Assembly (NCBI RefSeq): GCF_018310535.1
Contig: NZ_CP074102.1
Coordinates: forward strand, 6,324,001-6,388,000
Direction: 5' to 3'
Length of the DNA: 64,000 nucleotides
Origin: Streptomyces mirabilis
Lineage (GTDB): Bacteria; Actinomycetota; Actinomycetes; Streptomycetales; Streptomycetaceae
The position numbers and the translations under genes are program-made. Positions 16,909 to 25,474 of the stretch are shown piece after piece. The notes under the pieces were generated by a model. The model was not told where the DNA came from. It was given only the letters and a program-made list of their open reading frames with translations, and did no database searches. Within the stretch, counting starts at the first letter, position 1. Every line of letters begins with the position of its first letter.

Positions 16909-18099
16909 CTAACCCGTCGTCAGTTCCTTCTCCAGGGGGGTACGGAAGCGCGGGGTGATCCGGGTCGGGCCCAGCCAGGCCCGTAGGCGGGCGGCCTCCG
17001 CCTCGATGGCGGTCAGTGCCTCCCGCCCCACCCCGGCAGGGTCCAGCACCCGCCACACCAGGGCCCCGTCGGCCCGCTGCGCCCACCCTCCGACCACCCG
17101 CCCCTCCCACCACACCGTCGGTCCGACATTCCCGCTGCGGTCGAAGAGGGCGGGGCGGAGGGAGGGTGAGAGGTACCAGTCCCGTTCCTGCCATCCCATG
17201 GCCGTCGGATCGAGTCCGGGGAGGAGCGCGGCCCACGGTGCGACGGGGCCGGGGGCGGTGTCGTCGGCGGTCACATATCCGGTGGCCCCGTCGTCGAGCG
17301 ACACGGCCACCGCCCCGATCGCGGCCAGCGCCCGCCGCACATCGGTGACCTTCCACCCCGTCCACCACTTGAGGTCGGCCTCGGTGGCGGGCCCGCACAC
17401 CGCGAGCCAGCGGCGCAGCAACTCGGGCTGGGCCTCGGAGGGCGGGAGTTCGGGATGCGGTGGCGCCACGGCCCAGCGGAACTGGGTCGACGTCCAGGAC
17501 CCCAGCGGGCGCCCACGCACCACCCGCCCCTCGACCCCGAGCACCCGCATCAGCCGGGACGACACGGTGTGCGCGCTCTCGTAACCGCGCCCCGCGCCGT
17601 ACGTGAACTGCTCCCTCAACCTCGGCTCGTCCTGGGTGAGTTCGTTCACCGTGGCCTGCCCGCGCCGCGCCAGCGCGGCGAGCGCGGACGCCTCCACCTC
17701 GGTGAGCCACTCCTCGGTCAGCCGCCCGTCGCTGCCGCTCACCATGTCCTTGACCAGCCCGGCCCGGGCCTTCGCGGCGATCGCGAGCCCCGTCGAGGCG
17801 TGCACCACCGCGGCCAGCTCGGTGGGGAACACGAACACGGTGTGCCGCATGCCGTGCATCCGTACCAGCGTCCGGTCCTCGTACAGCGCCCGGTCGAGCT
17901 CCGCCACCGTCTTCCCGGCGTCCGCGAGCCGCGCGCCCACCGCCAGGTACACCGTCGCCGGATCGGTCCCGTGCAGTGCGACCAGGGACCCGGCGACCTC
18001 CTCGGGGCTCGCCGCGCGCGCCGTCCCCGTGAGCCGGTGTCGCAGGGCGAGCCGGGCCCGCCGCTCCGCCACTGCGATGTGCCGTCGCTCCTCGCCCAC
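16909..18099 (-). CDS. Winged-helix DNA-binding protein of the AlkZ/YcaQ family (HTH_42)
   Basis: A 396-residue protein of the HTH_42 superfamily, which includes the AlkZ and YcaQ DNA glycosylases that remove bulky or crosslinked bases. N-terminal helices carry LVALHGTDPATVY at the position where AlkZ proteins have the catalytic QxQ or QxD motif, so the canonical Gln is replaced by His. Tandem winged-helix segments follow (SLVALHGTDP, GQATVNELTQ, GPATEADLKWWTG) and a C-terminal beta domain (VWWEGRVVGGW). The GTG at 18099 has GGGAGG four nt upstream. It may therefore be a glycosylase paralogue with altered specificity. Confidence 0.8.
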   Translation of the reverse strand: MGEERRHIAVAERRARLALRHRLTGTARAASPEEVAGSLVALHGTDPATVYLAVGARLADAGKTVAELDRALYEDRTLVRMHGMRHTVFVFPTELAAVVHASTGLAIAAKARAGLVKDMVSGSDGRLTEEWLTEVEASALAALARRGQATVNELTQDEPRLREQFTYGAGRGYESAHTVSSRLMRVLGVEGRVVRGRPLGSWTSTQFRWAVAPPHPELPPSEAQPELLRRWLAVCGPATEADLKWWTGWKVTDVRRALAAIGAVAVSLDDGATGYVTADDTAPGPVAPWAALLPGLDPTAMGWQERDWYLSPSLRPALFDRSGNVGPTVWWEGRVVGGWAQRADGALVWRVLDPAGVGREALTAIEAEAARLRAWLGPTRITPRFRTPLEKELTTG

Positions 18100-18230
18100 G
18101 CCGCCTCCCTCTCGTAGCTGCCGTCCCCGCATCCTCTCGCGCCTCACCCGATCGGCGCCCCCGCCATGCGTACGCCCTGCTCACGGCCTTGACTGAAACG
18201 GGAATCCGCAGCGGAACGTCGGGAGACGAC

Positions 18231-18776
18231 ATGGCGCGGCACGCGAGGCAAGGGATACGCGGGACAGGCGGGGTACACGGGGTGAGCGGGATACGAGCGC
18301 CCGGCGCACGACGGACCGGCCCGGGGGCCGTGGCTGTCGTGCTCCTCCTGGTTCTCGGCGCGGCCCTGGCCGGCTGTTCCAACGGCACCACCCCGTCCGA
18401 CGTGGCCTCCGCCGCCTCCTCCCTCGCGTCCGAGGCCGGCGGCACCCTCGCCTCCGCGACCGCCGAGGCCGGGCGGAAGTTCGACGAGTTCAAGAACGGT
18501 CTGAATGCCAAGGGCGAGGTGAAGCTCGGCGGCCAGGTGACCATCGACTCCGCGGGGCGGGCCACCGTCAAGGCCACCGCCACCAACCCGACGTCCGCGG
18601 CGAAGACGTACGCGGTCCAGGTCGACTTCCGCGACAAGGGCGGCAACCTCCTCGACACGGTCGTCGTCACCCTGAAAGACGTCCCGGCGGGCGCGGCCAA
18701 GGACGCAACCGCCCGCAGCAATCGCACCCTCTCCGGAGACGTCACCGCCGACGTAGCCCGCGCCGTGCGGACCTGA
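18231..18776 (+). CDS. Lipoprotein with FxLYD-like beta domain
   Basis: A 181-residue exported lipoprotein. A long basic leader (about 30 residues) precedes a hydrophobic core and lipobox ALAGC. A Ser/Ala-rich helix follows (ASAASSLASEAGGTLASATAEAG), then a C-terminal beta sandwich of about 90 residues with the pattern KATATNPTSAAKTYAVQVDF, which resembles FxLYD-type domains that carry additional strands for cell-envelope proteins. The ATG at 18231 has GGGAG 5 nt upstream. The function is unknown. Confidence 0.8.
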   Translation: MARHARQGIRGTGGVHGVSGIRAPGARRTGPGAVAVVLLLVLGAALAGCSNGTTPSDVASAASSLASEAGGTLASATAEAGRKFDEFKNGLNAKGEVKLGGQVTIDSAGRATVKATATNPTSAAKTYAVQVDFRDKGGNLLDTVVVTLKDVPAGAAKDATARSNRTLSGDVTADVARAVRT

Positions 18777-18835
18777 CACCCGCAGACGAGCCTCCCGCTC
18801 CGGCGACCGTCATGCCGTCGTCGTCGCCGATGCCT

Positions 18836-20563
18836 TCAGCCGTACAGCTCGAACAGTCCGGTCACATACGCCGTCAGCCGTTCGCCCAGCAGCTCGGGGG
18901 TCAGGTCCGTGCGCCCCAGTTCCCGCCACGGCACCGCGAGCTTCTCGGCGTCGGGGGAGTAGGCCAGAGCGTCCAGCAGCCGCCAGTACAAGTGCTCCTC
19001 GGCGTCGGCCGGTCGGCGTCCGCCGTGTGCCTCGTACCGCGCGCGGAACCCCAGGCCGTACGCCTCCCCGTGCAGCAGCGCGAGGGCCGTGGAGCAGTGG
19101 GCCACGTCCAGGTCGGCGGGCCCCCACGAGGTCTCCACCCAGTCGACCACCCCGCTGATCCGCAGCGCGTCGCCCGCGCCGGTGAAGAGCACGTTGCCGG
19201 GATGGAAGTCCCGGTGCAGGAAACACCCTTCGTACGCCGGGGGTTCGCGCCGGATCACGTCCACGGCCCGCTCCCACAGCACGCCCCGGGGCACACGGAC
19301 GCGTTCGGGCGAGGTCCATGCCTGGTAGGGGCGCGGGCGGTCGGCGGGAACCACCGCGTGGATACGGGCCAGTTGGCCGGCCAGCAGGTCGATGCGCCGG
19401 TCCAGGTCCTCCTCGTCGACCCGTACCCCGCCCGGCAGCGAGGACATCAACAGCGAGGGGTGGTCGCAGTGTTCGGCGGCGGCGTCGACGGCCTGGAGCT
19501 CGGGCGTGGGCACGTCCTCGTACGCGGCGAGCAGGGTGAGGACGGACGCCTCGCGGGTCAGCAGGCCGGGCGCATGACGGCGGTAGAAGGGCTTCACGAA
19601 CGACCGCAGCACCAGACCCGTACCGTCGTCGAGGGCGAGCCGGCGCATCTGGGAGCTCCAGCCGCCGCGCAGGGCCGTGGACTCCCGTACGCTCCTGCCG
19701 GCCGGAAGCTGTTTGGCCACCCAGCCGCGGGTCGCGGTCCACCCCCGCTCACCCAGTCCCACGAGTACGGCGTCCACGAACCGCGCCCGGTCGGCGGCGT
19801 GTTCGCGCAGCCACAGGCCCAGCATGTGGTCGGCATCGGGGAATTCGAGCCGGGTGAACTGGGCACGGGCGGTGAGCGCGTCCGTCACGGCCTCGGTGAC
19901 GGCGGGCGGGATGACGGCGTCCGTACCGGGTACGGCGAGGACCGCACGGCCGTCGTACCCGCGCAGCACATCGAGCGCGGGGGCCTGCCGCCAGCTGTCC
20001 GGCGCCCGGATGATCTCGCTGAAGCGCCCTCCCCCACTCTCGACCTCGCTCGAGCGGGAGGTACTCCTGCCCTCCCCGAACGGAACCTGCCACGCCTCGG
20101 CGCCGTACACCGCGGGCGCGCACAGGCCCAGCGCCACCACGCGCCGCCCGTAGTGCGCGGCGAGATCGGCCACCGTCTGGCCGCTCATGCTGAACCCGAC
20201 GAGGATCAGCGGACCGTCCGCCGGGACCGACGCGTCGATGACGGAGACGGCCTGCTCGAAGCGTCGGCGCAGGCTCAGGTCCTTGAGTTCGCCCGAACTT
20301 TCGCCATGCCCGGAGAAGTCGAGGGCGAGGCCCCGGCAGCCGCGTGCCACGAACTCCTCCAGCAGCGGCAGCAGTCGCTCCTTGTTGCCGAGGCCCGCGC
20401 CGTGCAGCAGGACGACGGTGGCCGTGGCGCCTCGGCCATCGCCATGGCCGCTGCCATGGCCGTCGTCACCGTCGCCGCTGACGCAGCTCAGTCGTTCACC
20501 GTCGTGGTCGTGTGCGAAGGAGGCGAGCATCCGCCCATTCACCCATGCCCCCCCATGACCCAC
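18836..20563 (-). CDS. Alpha/beta hydrolase fused to an aminoglycoside phosphotransferase-like kinase
   Basis: One uninterrupted 575-codon ORF encoding two enzymes. Residues 45-270 form an alpha/beta hydrolase: oxyanion region VLLHGAG (51-57), nucleophile Ser125 in GFSMSG, probable acid Asp215 and His246 (DADHML). Residues 285-575 form an APH/choline kinase-like domain with the Brenner motif HRDFHPGNVLF (His450, Asp452, Asn457) and VVDWVE (Asp474). A natural role would be hydrolysis of an ester or amide and phosphorylation of the product, but the substrate is unknown. Residues about 164-180 (GEGRSTSRSSEVESGGGR) are encoded by a dispersed palindromic repeat inserted in frame. Confidence 0.85.
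   Translation of the reverse strand: MGHGGAWVNGRMLASFAHDHDGERLSCVSGDGDDGHGSGHGDGRGATATVVLLHGAGLGNKERLLPLLEEFVARGCRGLALDFSGHGESSGELKDLSLRRRFEQAVSVIDASVPADGPLILVGFSMSGQTVADLAAHYGRRVVALGLCAPAVYGAEAWQVPFGEGRSTSRSSEVESGGGRFSEIIRAPDSWRQAPALDVLRGYDGRAVLAVPGTDAVIPPAVTEAVTDALTARAQFTRLEFPDADHMLGLWLREHAADRARFVDAVLVGLGERGWTATRGWVAKQLPAGRSVRESTALRGGWSSQMRRLALDDGTGLVLRSFVKPFYRRHAPGLLTREASVLTLLAAYEDVPTPELQAVDAAAEHCDHPSLLMSSLPGGVRVDEEDLDRRIDLLAGQLARIHAVVPADRPRPYQAWTSPERVRVPRGVLWERAVDVIRREPPAYEGCFLHRDFHPGNVLFTGAGDALRISGVVDWVETSWGPADLDVAHCSTALALLHGEAYGLGFRARYEAHGGRRPADAEEHLYWRLLDALAYSPDAEKLAVPWRELGRTDLTPELLGERLTAYVTGLFELYG
20031..20075. repeat. Palindromic CTCGAGCG repeat inside the hydrolase domain
   Basis: The run CCCCCACTCTCGACCTCGCTCGAGCGGGAGG matches repeat modules at 25541, 32653 and 42831 apart from a few changes. 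Here it lies inside the hydrolase coding sequence without breaking the frame. It adds a short Ser/Glu/Gly-rich loop between the nucleophile and acid residues. Confidence 0.8.
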
Positions 20564-20706
20564 GCCCGCTTTTCAGCCACGTCCGCTTTTCGCCGGACAG
20601 GCATCAGGTGGCGGACTCGGGGCTACTCTCTACGCACCGACGGACGGGGACCCACCCCCAGTGCCCTGTCGGCACACAGCCACCCACGCACACAAGGAGT
20701 CCCGTC

Positions 20707-20991
20707 ATGGGAACCTTGATCGTTTCCGCGACCGTGACCCTGGTCGTCCTGGGCTTCTCGAACCACGTCCTGTGGCTCGCCGCGATCGCCCTGCTCTTCG
20801 TGTACGCCCGCTACGGCCGTACCTGGGGCAGCTCGTCCGCGGCGGCGCCCTCGGGCACGTCCGGTTCCCCGGCCCGTCCGGACACCAGCTACCGCGCCTA
20901 CCGTCAGCGCCGTGACCAGCAGGCCAAGTGGGAGCGCCGCTACCGCCGCGAGCGTCCGCTGGAGGCCCGCCGCCAGGAACGCCGGACGTAG
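20707..20991 (+). CDS. Small membrane protein with basic C-terminal tail
   Basis: A 94-residue protein. Two hydrophobic segments (residues 2-17, TLIVSATVTLVVLGF, and 20-34, VLWLAAIALLFVYAR) are followed by a Ser/Ala/Pro linker and a highly basic, Arg/Glu-rich C-terminal tail (RAYRQRRDQQAKWERRYRRERP). The tail would be cytoplasmic and could bind nucleic acid or acidic lipids. AAGGAG at 20694-20699 supports the ATG. It is divergent from the hydrolase-kinase fusion. No function is recognised. Confidence 0.8.
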   Translation: MGTLIVSATVTLVVLGFSNHVLWLAAIALLFVYARYGRTWGSSSAAAPSGTSGSPARPDTSYRAYRQRRDQQAKWERRYRRERPLEARRQERRT

Positions 20992-21016
20992 CACCCGGAC
21001 GCCGGTTCCCAGGAGG

Positions 21017-21601
21017 TCACAGACCCGGGGCGCCCCAGATGGGGAACCAGCGGCTGAGGTCCTGCTCGATCCGCAGATCGTCCGCGAGCGCGGCCTTGAC
21101 CTGCAGTTCCAGCGCGTTGTCGCGCCGTTGGGCCTCGCCTGCCAGCGGTGCGAAGGGATAGAAGGTGCCGCGCTTGTAGAGGTAGACGAGCCCGAGCCGT
21201 CGCTGCCCGGTGTCCTGGAAGCCGGCCACGGAGCAGAGCAGCTGCGGTCCGAAGCCGCTGCCCTCCAGCGCGCTGTTGACCGCGTGCAGATCACCGACCA
21301 GCGCGGGCAGATCGTCCGGTTCCCGCCGCGAGACCAGCCACGAATACCCGTACTCGTCCCGGCTGACCTCCACCGGCGGACCCGTGCGTTCGGCATCCGC
21401 GTCGAGCAGCTCCTGCACCTCCTGGTGTGCCTGGGCGAAGGCCCCGCCCTCGACGCTCGCGAAACACACCGCGCCCGTCCCGGTCGGGGTGAACCCGGCG
21501 GCGGCCTGCAGGGTCACGGCCGCCGACGGCAGCCCGAAGAGCTGGTCGAGATCGGGCGCGACGGCCTTGGTGCGCCCGAGCAGGATGTCCAGGAACCCCA
21601 T
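21017..21601 (-). CDS. pspAB: PspA-associated protein PspAB
   Basis: A 194-residue protein whose start (MGFLDILLGRTKAVAPDLDQLFGLPSAAV, truncated here to its first part) is diagnostic for PspAB, a soluble partner of the PspA membrane-stress system in actinobacteria. Domain features are an alpha/beta fold with VCFASVEGGAFAQ and SWLVSRREPDDLPALV. It is next to htpX in the same orientation, 80 nt downstream, an arrangement common in Streptomyces. pspA and pspAA are about 38 kb away at 59.8 kb. Confidence 0.85.
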   Translation of the reverse strand: MGFLDILLGRTKAVAPDLDQLFGLPSAAVTLQAAAGFTPTGTGAVCFASVEGGAFAQAHQEVQELLDADAERTGPPVEVSRDEYGYSWLVSRREPDDLPALVGDLHAVNSALEGSGFGPQLLCSVAGFQDTGQRRLGLVYLYKRGTFYPFAPLAGEAQRRDNALELQVKAALADDLRIEQDLSRWFPIWGAPGL

Positions 21602-21682
21602 GCAGTCGGCTGCCTTTCCGGAAGGGACGAAGGGCCATGGCCCAGGACGAGCAGGTGGGTCGGGAAGGGGCAGGAAGAAGAG

Positions 21683-22606
21683 TCAGGCGGTGTTTTCCGG
21701 AGTCGCCGCCTCACCCAGTTCCGCCGAGATCCTGCCCAGTTGTTCGAGCCGCTGCTCCAGGCTGGGGTGGGTCGAGAAGAGCTTCGCGATCCCCGGTTCG
21801 GCACCGAGGGCCGGCGTGAAGTAGAACGCGTTGAACGCCTGTGCCGTCCGCAGGTCCTTGGTCGGGATCCGCGCGATGTCCCCGGAGACCTTCGTCAGCG
21901 CGGACGCCAGCGCCGAGGGTCGGCCGGTGAGCAGGGCGGCGGACCGGTCGGCGGCCAGCTCGCGGTACCGGGACAGGGCCCGGATGAGCAGGAAGCTGAT
22001 CGCGTACACGGCCGCGGAGACGGCCATCACCGCCATGAAGATCGCCACGGTGTTCTGGTCCTTGCGGCCGCGCCCGCCGAAGAGCTGCGAGTAGAAGGCG
22101 AACCGCACGATCAGCCCGGCGATCACCCCGAGGAACGAGGCCACGGTGATCACGGCGACGTCCTTGTGCGCCACGTGCGACAGCTCGTGCGCGAGCACGC
22201 CCTCCAGCTCGTCGGGCTCCAGCCGCCGCAGCAGCCCGGTGGTCACGCAGAGGACCGCGTGATCGGCGTTCCGCCCGGTCGCGAACGCGTTCGGCATGTC
22301 GATGTCCGACACGGCGACCAGTGGCTTCGGCATGTCGGCGACGGCACACAGCCGGTCGACGACCCCGTGCAGCTGCGGATACTCCTCGCGCTCCACGATC
22401 CGGCCGTGCATCGCGTAGAGCGCGATCCGGTCCGAGAACCAGTACTGCGCGCCGAGAACCAGGGCCGCGACGACCACGACCAGCACCCAGGACTTCAGCA
22501 GCACGATCAACGCGGCGACGAAGGCCACGTACAGCAATCCGAGCAGGAACAGCGTGACCGTCATGCGTACGGTCAACCGCGGATCGCTCCGGAACCGGCT
22601 CTGCAT
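21683..22606 (-). CDS. htpX: Membrane M48 metalloprotease HtpX
   Basis: A 307-residue zinc protease that degrades misfolded membrane proteins. Two N-terminal membrane segments (about 12-33 and 35-52) and two more after the active site (about 150-175 and 188-210). The HExxH is HELSHVAH near residue 130 and the third ligand Glu is in YRELAADRSAA. The start is at ATG 22606; an ATG two codons upstream (22612) is equally served by the GGGGG ribosome site. It is probably cotranscribed with pspAB, linking membrane proteolysis to the Psp response. Confidence 0.92.
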   Translation of the reverse strand: MQSRFRSDPRLTVRMTVTLFLLGLLYVAFVAALIVLLKSWVLVVVVAALVLGAQYWFSDRIALYAMHGRIVEREEYPQLHGVVDRLCAVADMPKPLVAVSDIDMPNAFATGRNADHAVLCVTTGLLRRLEPDELEGVLAHELSHVAHKDVAVITVASFLGVIAGLIVRFAFYSQLFGGRGRKDQNTVAIFMAVMAVSAAVYAISFLLIRALSRYRELAADRSAALLTGRPSALASALTKVSGDIARIPTKDLRTAQAFNAFYFTPALGAEPGIAKLFSTHPSLEQRLEQLGRISAELGEAATPENTA

Positions 22607-22966
22607 CTGCATCACCCCCGCAGTAAGGCACTCGTCCCGCTGTCCAGTGTGCACCTGCGGACGCCCATGAAGCGGTTCCGAACAGCCCTAGGAGATGCAA
22701 AGGCAACCTGTGGGATTCCGTGCGAGATCTGGGGGATTCCGCCCAAGATGCTGAGTGGTCGATCGCCGACTAGCCTTTATTCGCGAGCAGCTCTTAGTGA
22801 AAAGAGCCGCCATCGGAGTACGCCCGCTGCACGCGTCGGCGGTTTGAACGTACTCCCCGTACTCGGGCGAGCATCGCGCCGGACCCGCTCCGCCGCGGTC
22901 ACGGCCATCTGCCATCCGTCTCGTGCCTCCGAAAGACCGCACGAGGGGTGCAAGGAGGATTCATCC
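22607..22966. other. Intergenic region upstream of the Gly-Phe-Asn repeat protein gene
   Basis: 360 bp between divergent genes. No protein-coding pattern was found. It is less GC-rich than its surroundings between 22680 and 22810 (including GCCTTTATTCGCGAGCAGCTCTTAGTG), so promoters for htpX-pspAB and for the repeat protein are expected here. A near-repeat of GGGATTCCG occurs at about 22711 and 22734. Confidence 0.4.
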
Positions 22967-23314
22967 ATGAAGGCACAACGTGCGAGGCGCTTCTTCGCGG
23001 TATCCGCCATCGGCGTTCTGATGGCCGGAGGCGCCGCGATCGGCGCAGCAGGTACGGCCTCGGCAGCTGCCCCGGCCCAAGCCCCGACCCAAGTCACCAC
23101 CTTCGGCTGTTCCAACTGGGGTGGCCGTGGATTCGGGAACAACTGCGGGTTCGGCTTCAACAACGGCTTCGGCTTCAACAACGGCTTCAACAACGGCTTC
23201 AACAACGGCTTCAACACCGGCTTCAACCGTTTCGGCTTCAACAACGGTTTCGGCTTCAACAACGGCTTCAGCAACGGCTTCGGTGGTGGAGTCGTAGTCG
23301 TCGTGGTGCCCTGA
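22967..23314 (+). CDS. Small secreted Gly-Phe-Asn-Asn repeat protein
   Basis: A 115-residue precursor. A Sec signal peptide (MKAQRARRFFAVSAIGVLMAGG then Ala-rich) probably cleaves after TASAAA near residue 36. The mature part, about 80 residues, starts with a short segment bearing two Cys (FGCSNWGG and NNCGFG), then consists almost entirely of GFNN/GFGFNN repeats, and ends with Val-rich VVVVVVP. AAGGAGG at 22952-22958 supports the ATG. A terminator follows. Aromatic-Gly-Asn repeats suggest self-assembly or surface adhesion, but the sequence is not a chaplin or rodlin. No known family is recognised. Confidence 0.8.
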   Translation: MKAQRARRFFAVSAIGVLMAGGAAIGAAGTASAAAPAQAPTQVTTFGCSNWGGRGFGNNCGFGFNNGFGFNNGFNNGFNNGFNTGFNRFGFNNGFGFNNGFSNGFGGGVVVVVVP

Positions 23315-23326
23315 CGGACCACGGCC

Positions 23327-23362
23327 GAGGGCCGCCACCTGTACTCACAGGTGGCGGCCCTC
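23327..23362. terminator. Bidirectional terminator between the repeat protein gene and glnA
   Basis: A perfect 16-bp stem (GAGGGCCGCCACCTGT and complement) with loop ACTC, then AGTTTT. It lies 13 nt past the repeat-protein stop and about 30 nt past the glnA stop on the opposite strand, so it can serve both. Confidence 0.88.
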
Positions 23363-23394
23363 AGTTTTCCAGGCGTCTTTTGGCGTCGTGATCT

Positions 23395-24804
23395 TTAGAC
23401 GTCGTAGTACAGCTCGAACTCGTGCGGGTGCGGACGAAGCTGCAGCGGCGCGATCTCGTTCGTGCGCTTGTAGTCGATCCACGTCTCGATCAGGTCGGAC
23501 GTGAAGACGTCGCCCGCGAGCAGGAACTCGTGGTCGGCCTCGAGGCGGTCGAGGACGGCCGGGAGGGAGGTCGGGACCTGGGCGACGCCCGCGTGCTCCT
23601 CGGGGGCGAGCTCGTAGAGGTCCTTGTCGATCGGCTCGGCCGGCTCGACCTTGTTCTTGATGCCGTCGAGGCCCGCGAGCAGCAGGGCGGAGAAGGCCAG
23701 GTACGGGTTGCCGGAGGAGTCGGGCGCACGGAACTCGACGCGCTTGGCCTTCGGGTTCGAACCGGTGATCGGGATACGCATGGCCGCGGAGCGGTTGCGC
23801 TGCGAGTACACCAGGTTGACCGGGGCTTCGAAGCCGGGGACCAGACGGTGGTACGAGTTCACCGTCGGGTTCGTGAAGGCGAGCAGCGACGGGGCGTGCT
23901 TGAGGATGCCGCCGATGTAGTAGCGGGCGGTGTCCGAGAGGCCCGCGTAACCGGCCTCGTCGTAGAACAGCGGGTCGCCGTTGGCCCACAGCGACTGGTG
24001 GACGTGCATGCCCGAGCCGTTGTCGCCGAAGATCGGCTTCGGCATGAAGGTCGCGGTCTTGCCGTTGCGCCAGGCGACGTTCTTCACGATGTACTTGAAG
24101 AGCTGGAGGTCGTCGGCCGCGGCGAGCAGCGTGTTGAACTTGTAGTTGATCTCGGCCTGGCCGGCGGTGCCCACCTCGTGGTGCTGGCGCTCGACCTGGA
24201 GGCCGGACTTGGCCAGCTCCAGGGAGATCTCGGCACGCAGGTCGGCGAAGTGGTCGACCGGCGGGGTCGGGAAGTAGCCGCCCTTGTAGCGGACCTTGTA
24301 ACCACGGTTGTCCTCGAGGGCACCGGTGTTCCAGGCGCCGGCCTCGGAGTCGATGTGGTAGAAGGCCTCGTTCGACTTGGTGTCGAAGCGCACGCTGTCG
24401 AAGACGTAGAACTCGGCCTCGGGGCCGAAGAACGCGGTGTCGGCGATGCCGGTCGACGCGAGGTAGGCCTCGGCCTTCTTCGCCACGTTGCGCGGGTCAC
24501 GGGAGTACTGCTCGCCCGTGATCGGGTCGTGGATGAAGAAGTTGATGTTGACCGTCTTGTCGCGGCGGAAGGGGTCGACGCGCGCGGTGGACAGGTCGGC
24601 GCGGAGCGCCATGTCGGACTCGTGGATGGCCTGGAAACCGCGGATCGAGGAACCGTCGAACGCGAGCTCCTCGGCCGGGTCGAAGGCCTCGGCCGGGATC
24701 GTGAAGTGCTGCATCACGCCCGGCAGGTCGCAGAAGCGGACGTCGACGAACTTGACGTCCTCGTCCGCGATGAACTTCTTGGCCTCGTCGGCGTTCTGGA
24801 ACAT
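23395..24804 (-). CDS. glnA: Glutamine synthetase I
   Basis: A 469-residue GSI, the dodecameric bacterial enzyme. The start at ATG 24804 gives [11 protein letters not shown], has GGAGGAG upstream, and the length matches the family exactly. Landmarks are [42 protein letters not shown] and NRSAAMRIP. The DLYELAPEE segment carries the Tyr (near 397) that adenylyltransferase modifies in GSI-beta enzymes, so post-translational control is expected. A clear GlnR box is about 100 bp upstream. It is monocistronic. Confidence 0.97.
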   Translation of the reverse strand: MFQNADEAKKFIADEDVKFVDVRFCDLPGVMQHFTIPAEAFDPAEELAFDGSSIRGFQAIHESDMALRADLSTARVDPFRRDKTVNINFFIHDPITGEQYSRDPRNVAKKAEAYLASTGIADTAFFGPEAEFYVFDSVRFDTKSNEAFYHIDSEAGAWNTGALEDNRGYKVRYKGGYFPTPPVDHFADLRAEISLELAKSGLQVERQHHEVGTAGQAEINYKFNTLLAAADDLQLFKYIVKNVAWRNGKTATFMPKPIFGDNGSGMHVHQSLWANGDPLFYDEAGYAGLSDTARYYIGGILKHAPSLLAFTNPTVNSYHRLVPGFEAPVNLVYSQRNRSAAMRIPITGSNPKAKRVEFRAPDSSGNPYLAFSALLLAGLDGIKNKVEPAEPIDKDLYELAPEEHAGVAQVPTSLPAVLDRLEADHEFLLAGDVFTSDLIETWIDYKRTNEIAPLQLRPHPHEFELYYDV

Positions 24805-24902
24805 CCAGCTCCTCCTACTCCCGCCCACAGTGGACCGGGGTGGTAGTTCGTTCGTGCGGCCAGTGCGGTGGCACACGCTGGAGCCGACCATAGGGATGGG
24901 GG

Positions 24903-24940
24903 ATTTCTCCAGCGTGACCCATTTGTTTCGCCCAAGTTAA
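24903..24940 (-). promoter_or_regulatory. GlnR box upstream of glnA
   Basis: On the minus strand the elements are TTAAC, GAAAC, GTCAC and GAAAT, each separated by exactly 6 nt: a textbook a1-b1-a2-b2 GlnR site. It ends about 98 bp before the glnA ATG. GlnR activates or represses glnA in response to nitrogen status in Streptomyces. Confidence 0.88.
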
Positions 24941-25003
24941 CCGACCTGGGGCAGCCGGGCCCCTCCTGTCCGTATGCCAAAACGGGCGCAGTACCGTGGG
25001 CGG

Positions 25004-25474
25004 GTGGACAACAGGCAAGCAATCGGATCGTGGCTCTCCGGACCCCGCGCGGCCCTGGAGGACGCCGGTGCCGACCTCGGATACCGAGGCGAACAGCTGG
25101 GTCTGCCGGAACAGGGCCCCGGCTCCATCGCCCGCCCCGGCCGCAGGCTGGGCGCCCTCGTCATCGACTGGGCCCTGTGCCTGTTGATCGCATACGGACT
25201 GCTCACCCACGGCTACAAGCCGGGGTCGACGGGCAACTGGGCCCTGCTCGTCTTCTTCGTCCTGGGCGTCCTGACCGTCGGTACGGTCGGCTTCACCCCG
25301 GGCAAGCGCCTCCTGGGCCTGCGGATCGTCCCCGAGGGCGGCGGCCGTCTCAACCCGCTGCGTGTCCTGCTGCGCACCGCCCTGCTGTGCGTGGCCATCC
25401 CCGCCCTGATCTGGGACCGCGACGGCCGGGGCCTGCACGACCGCATGGCCCGCACGATCGAGGTCCGGGCCTAG
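25004..25474 (+). CDS. RDD-family membrane protein
   Basis: A 156-residue integral membrane protein. A soluble N-terminal 50 residues (from MDNRQAIGSWL) precede the RDD domain: RPGRRLGALVIDWALC starts the first helix, with two or three further segments and a terminal DRDGRGLHDRMA. The motif Arg-Asp-Asp is altered to Arg-Leu...Asp in the first helix. The GTG start is chosen over an upstream ATG at 24974 because homologs begin with this segment. The stop codon TAG is formed by the target site and first base of a MITE-like element. The function is unknown; some RDD proteins are transporters. Confidence 0.82.
   Translation: MDNRQAIGSWLSGPRAALEDAGADLGYRGEQLGLPEQGPGSIARPGRRLGALVIDWALCLLIAYGLLTHGYKPGSTGNWALLVFFVLGVLTVGTVGFTPGKRLLGLRIVPEGGGRLNPLRVLLRTALLCVAIPALIWDRDGRGLHDRMARTIEVRA

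Noticed and set aside
20912..23314. An 800-codon plus-strand ORF covering pspAB and htpX
   Set aside because: Only its last 115 codons, after a strong ribosome site at 22952, look like a protein. The rest mirrors real minus-strand genes.
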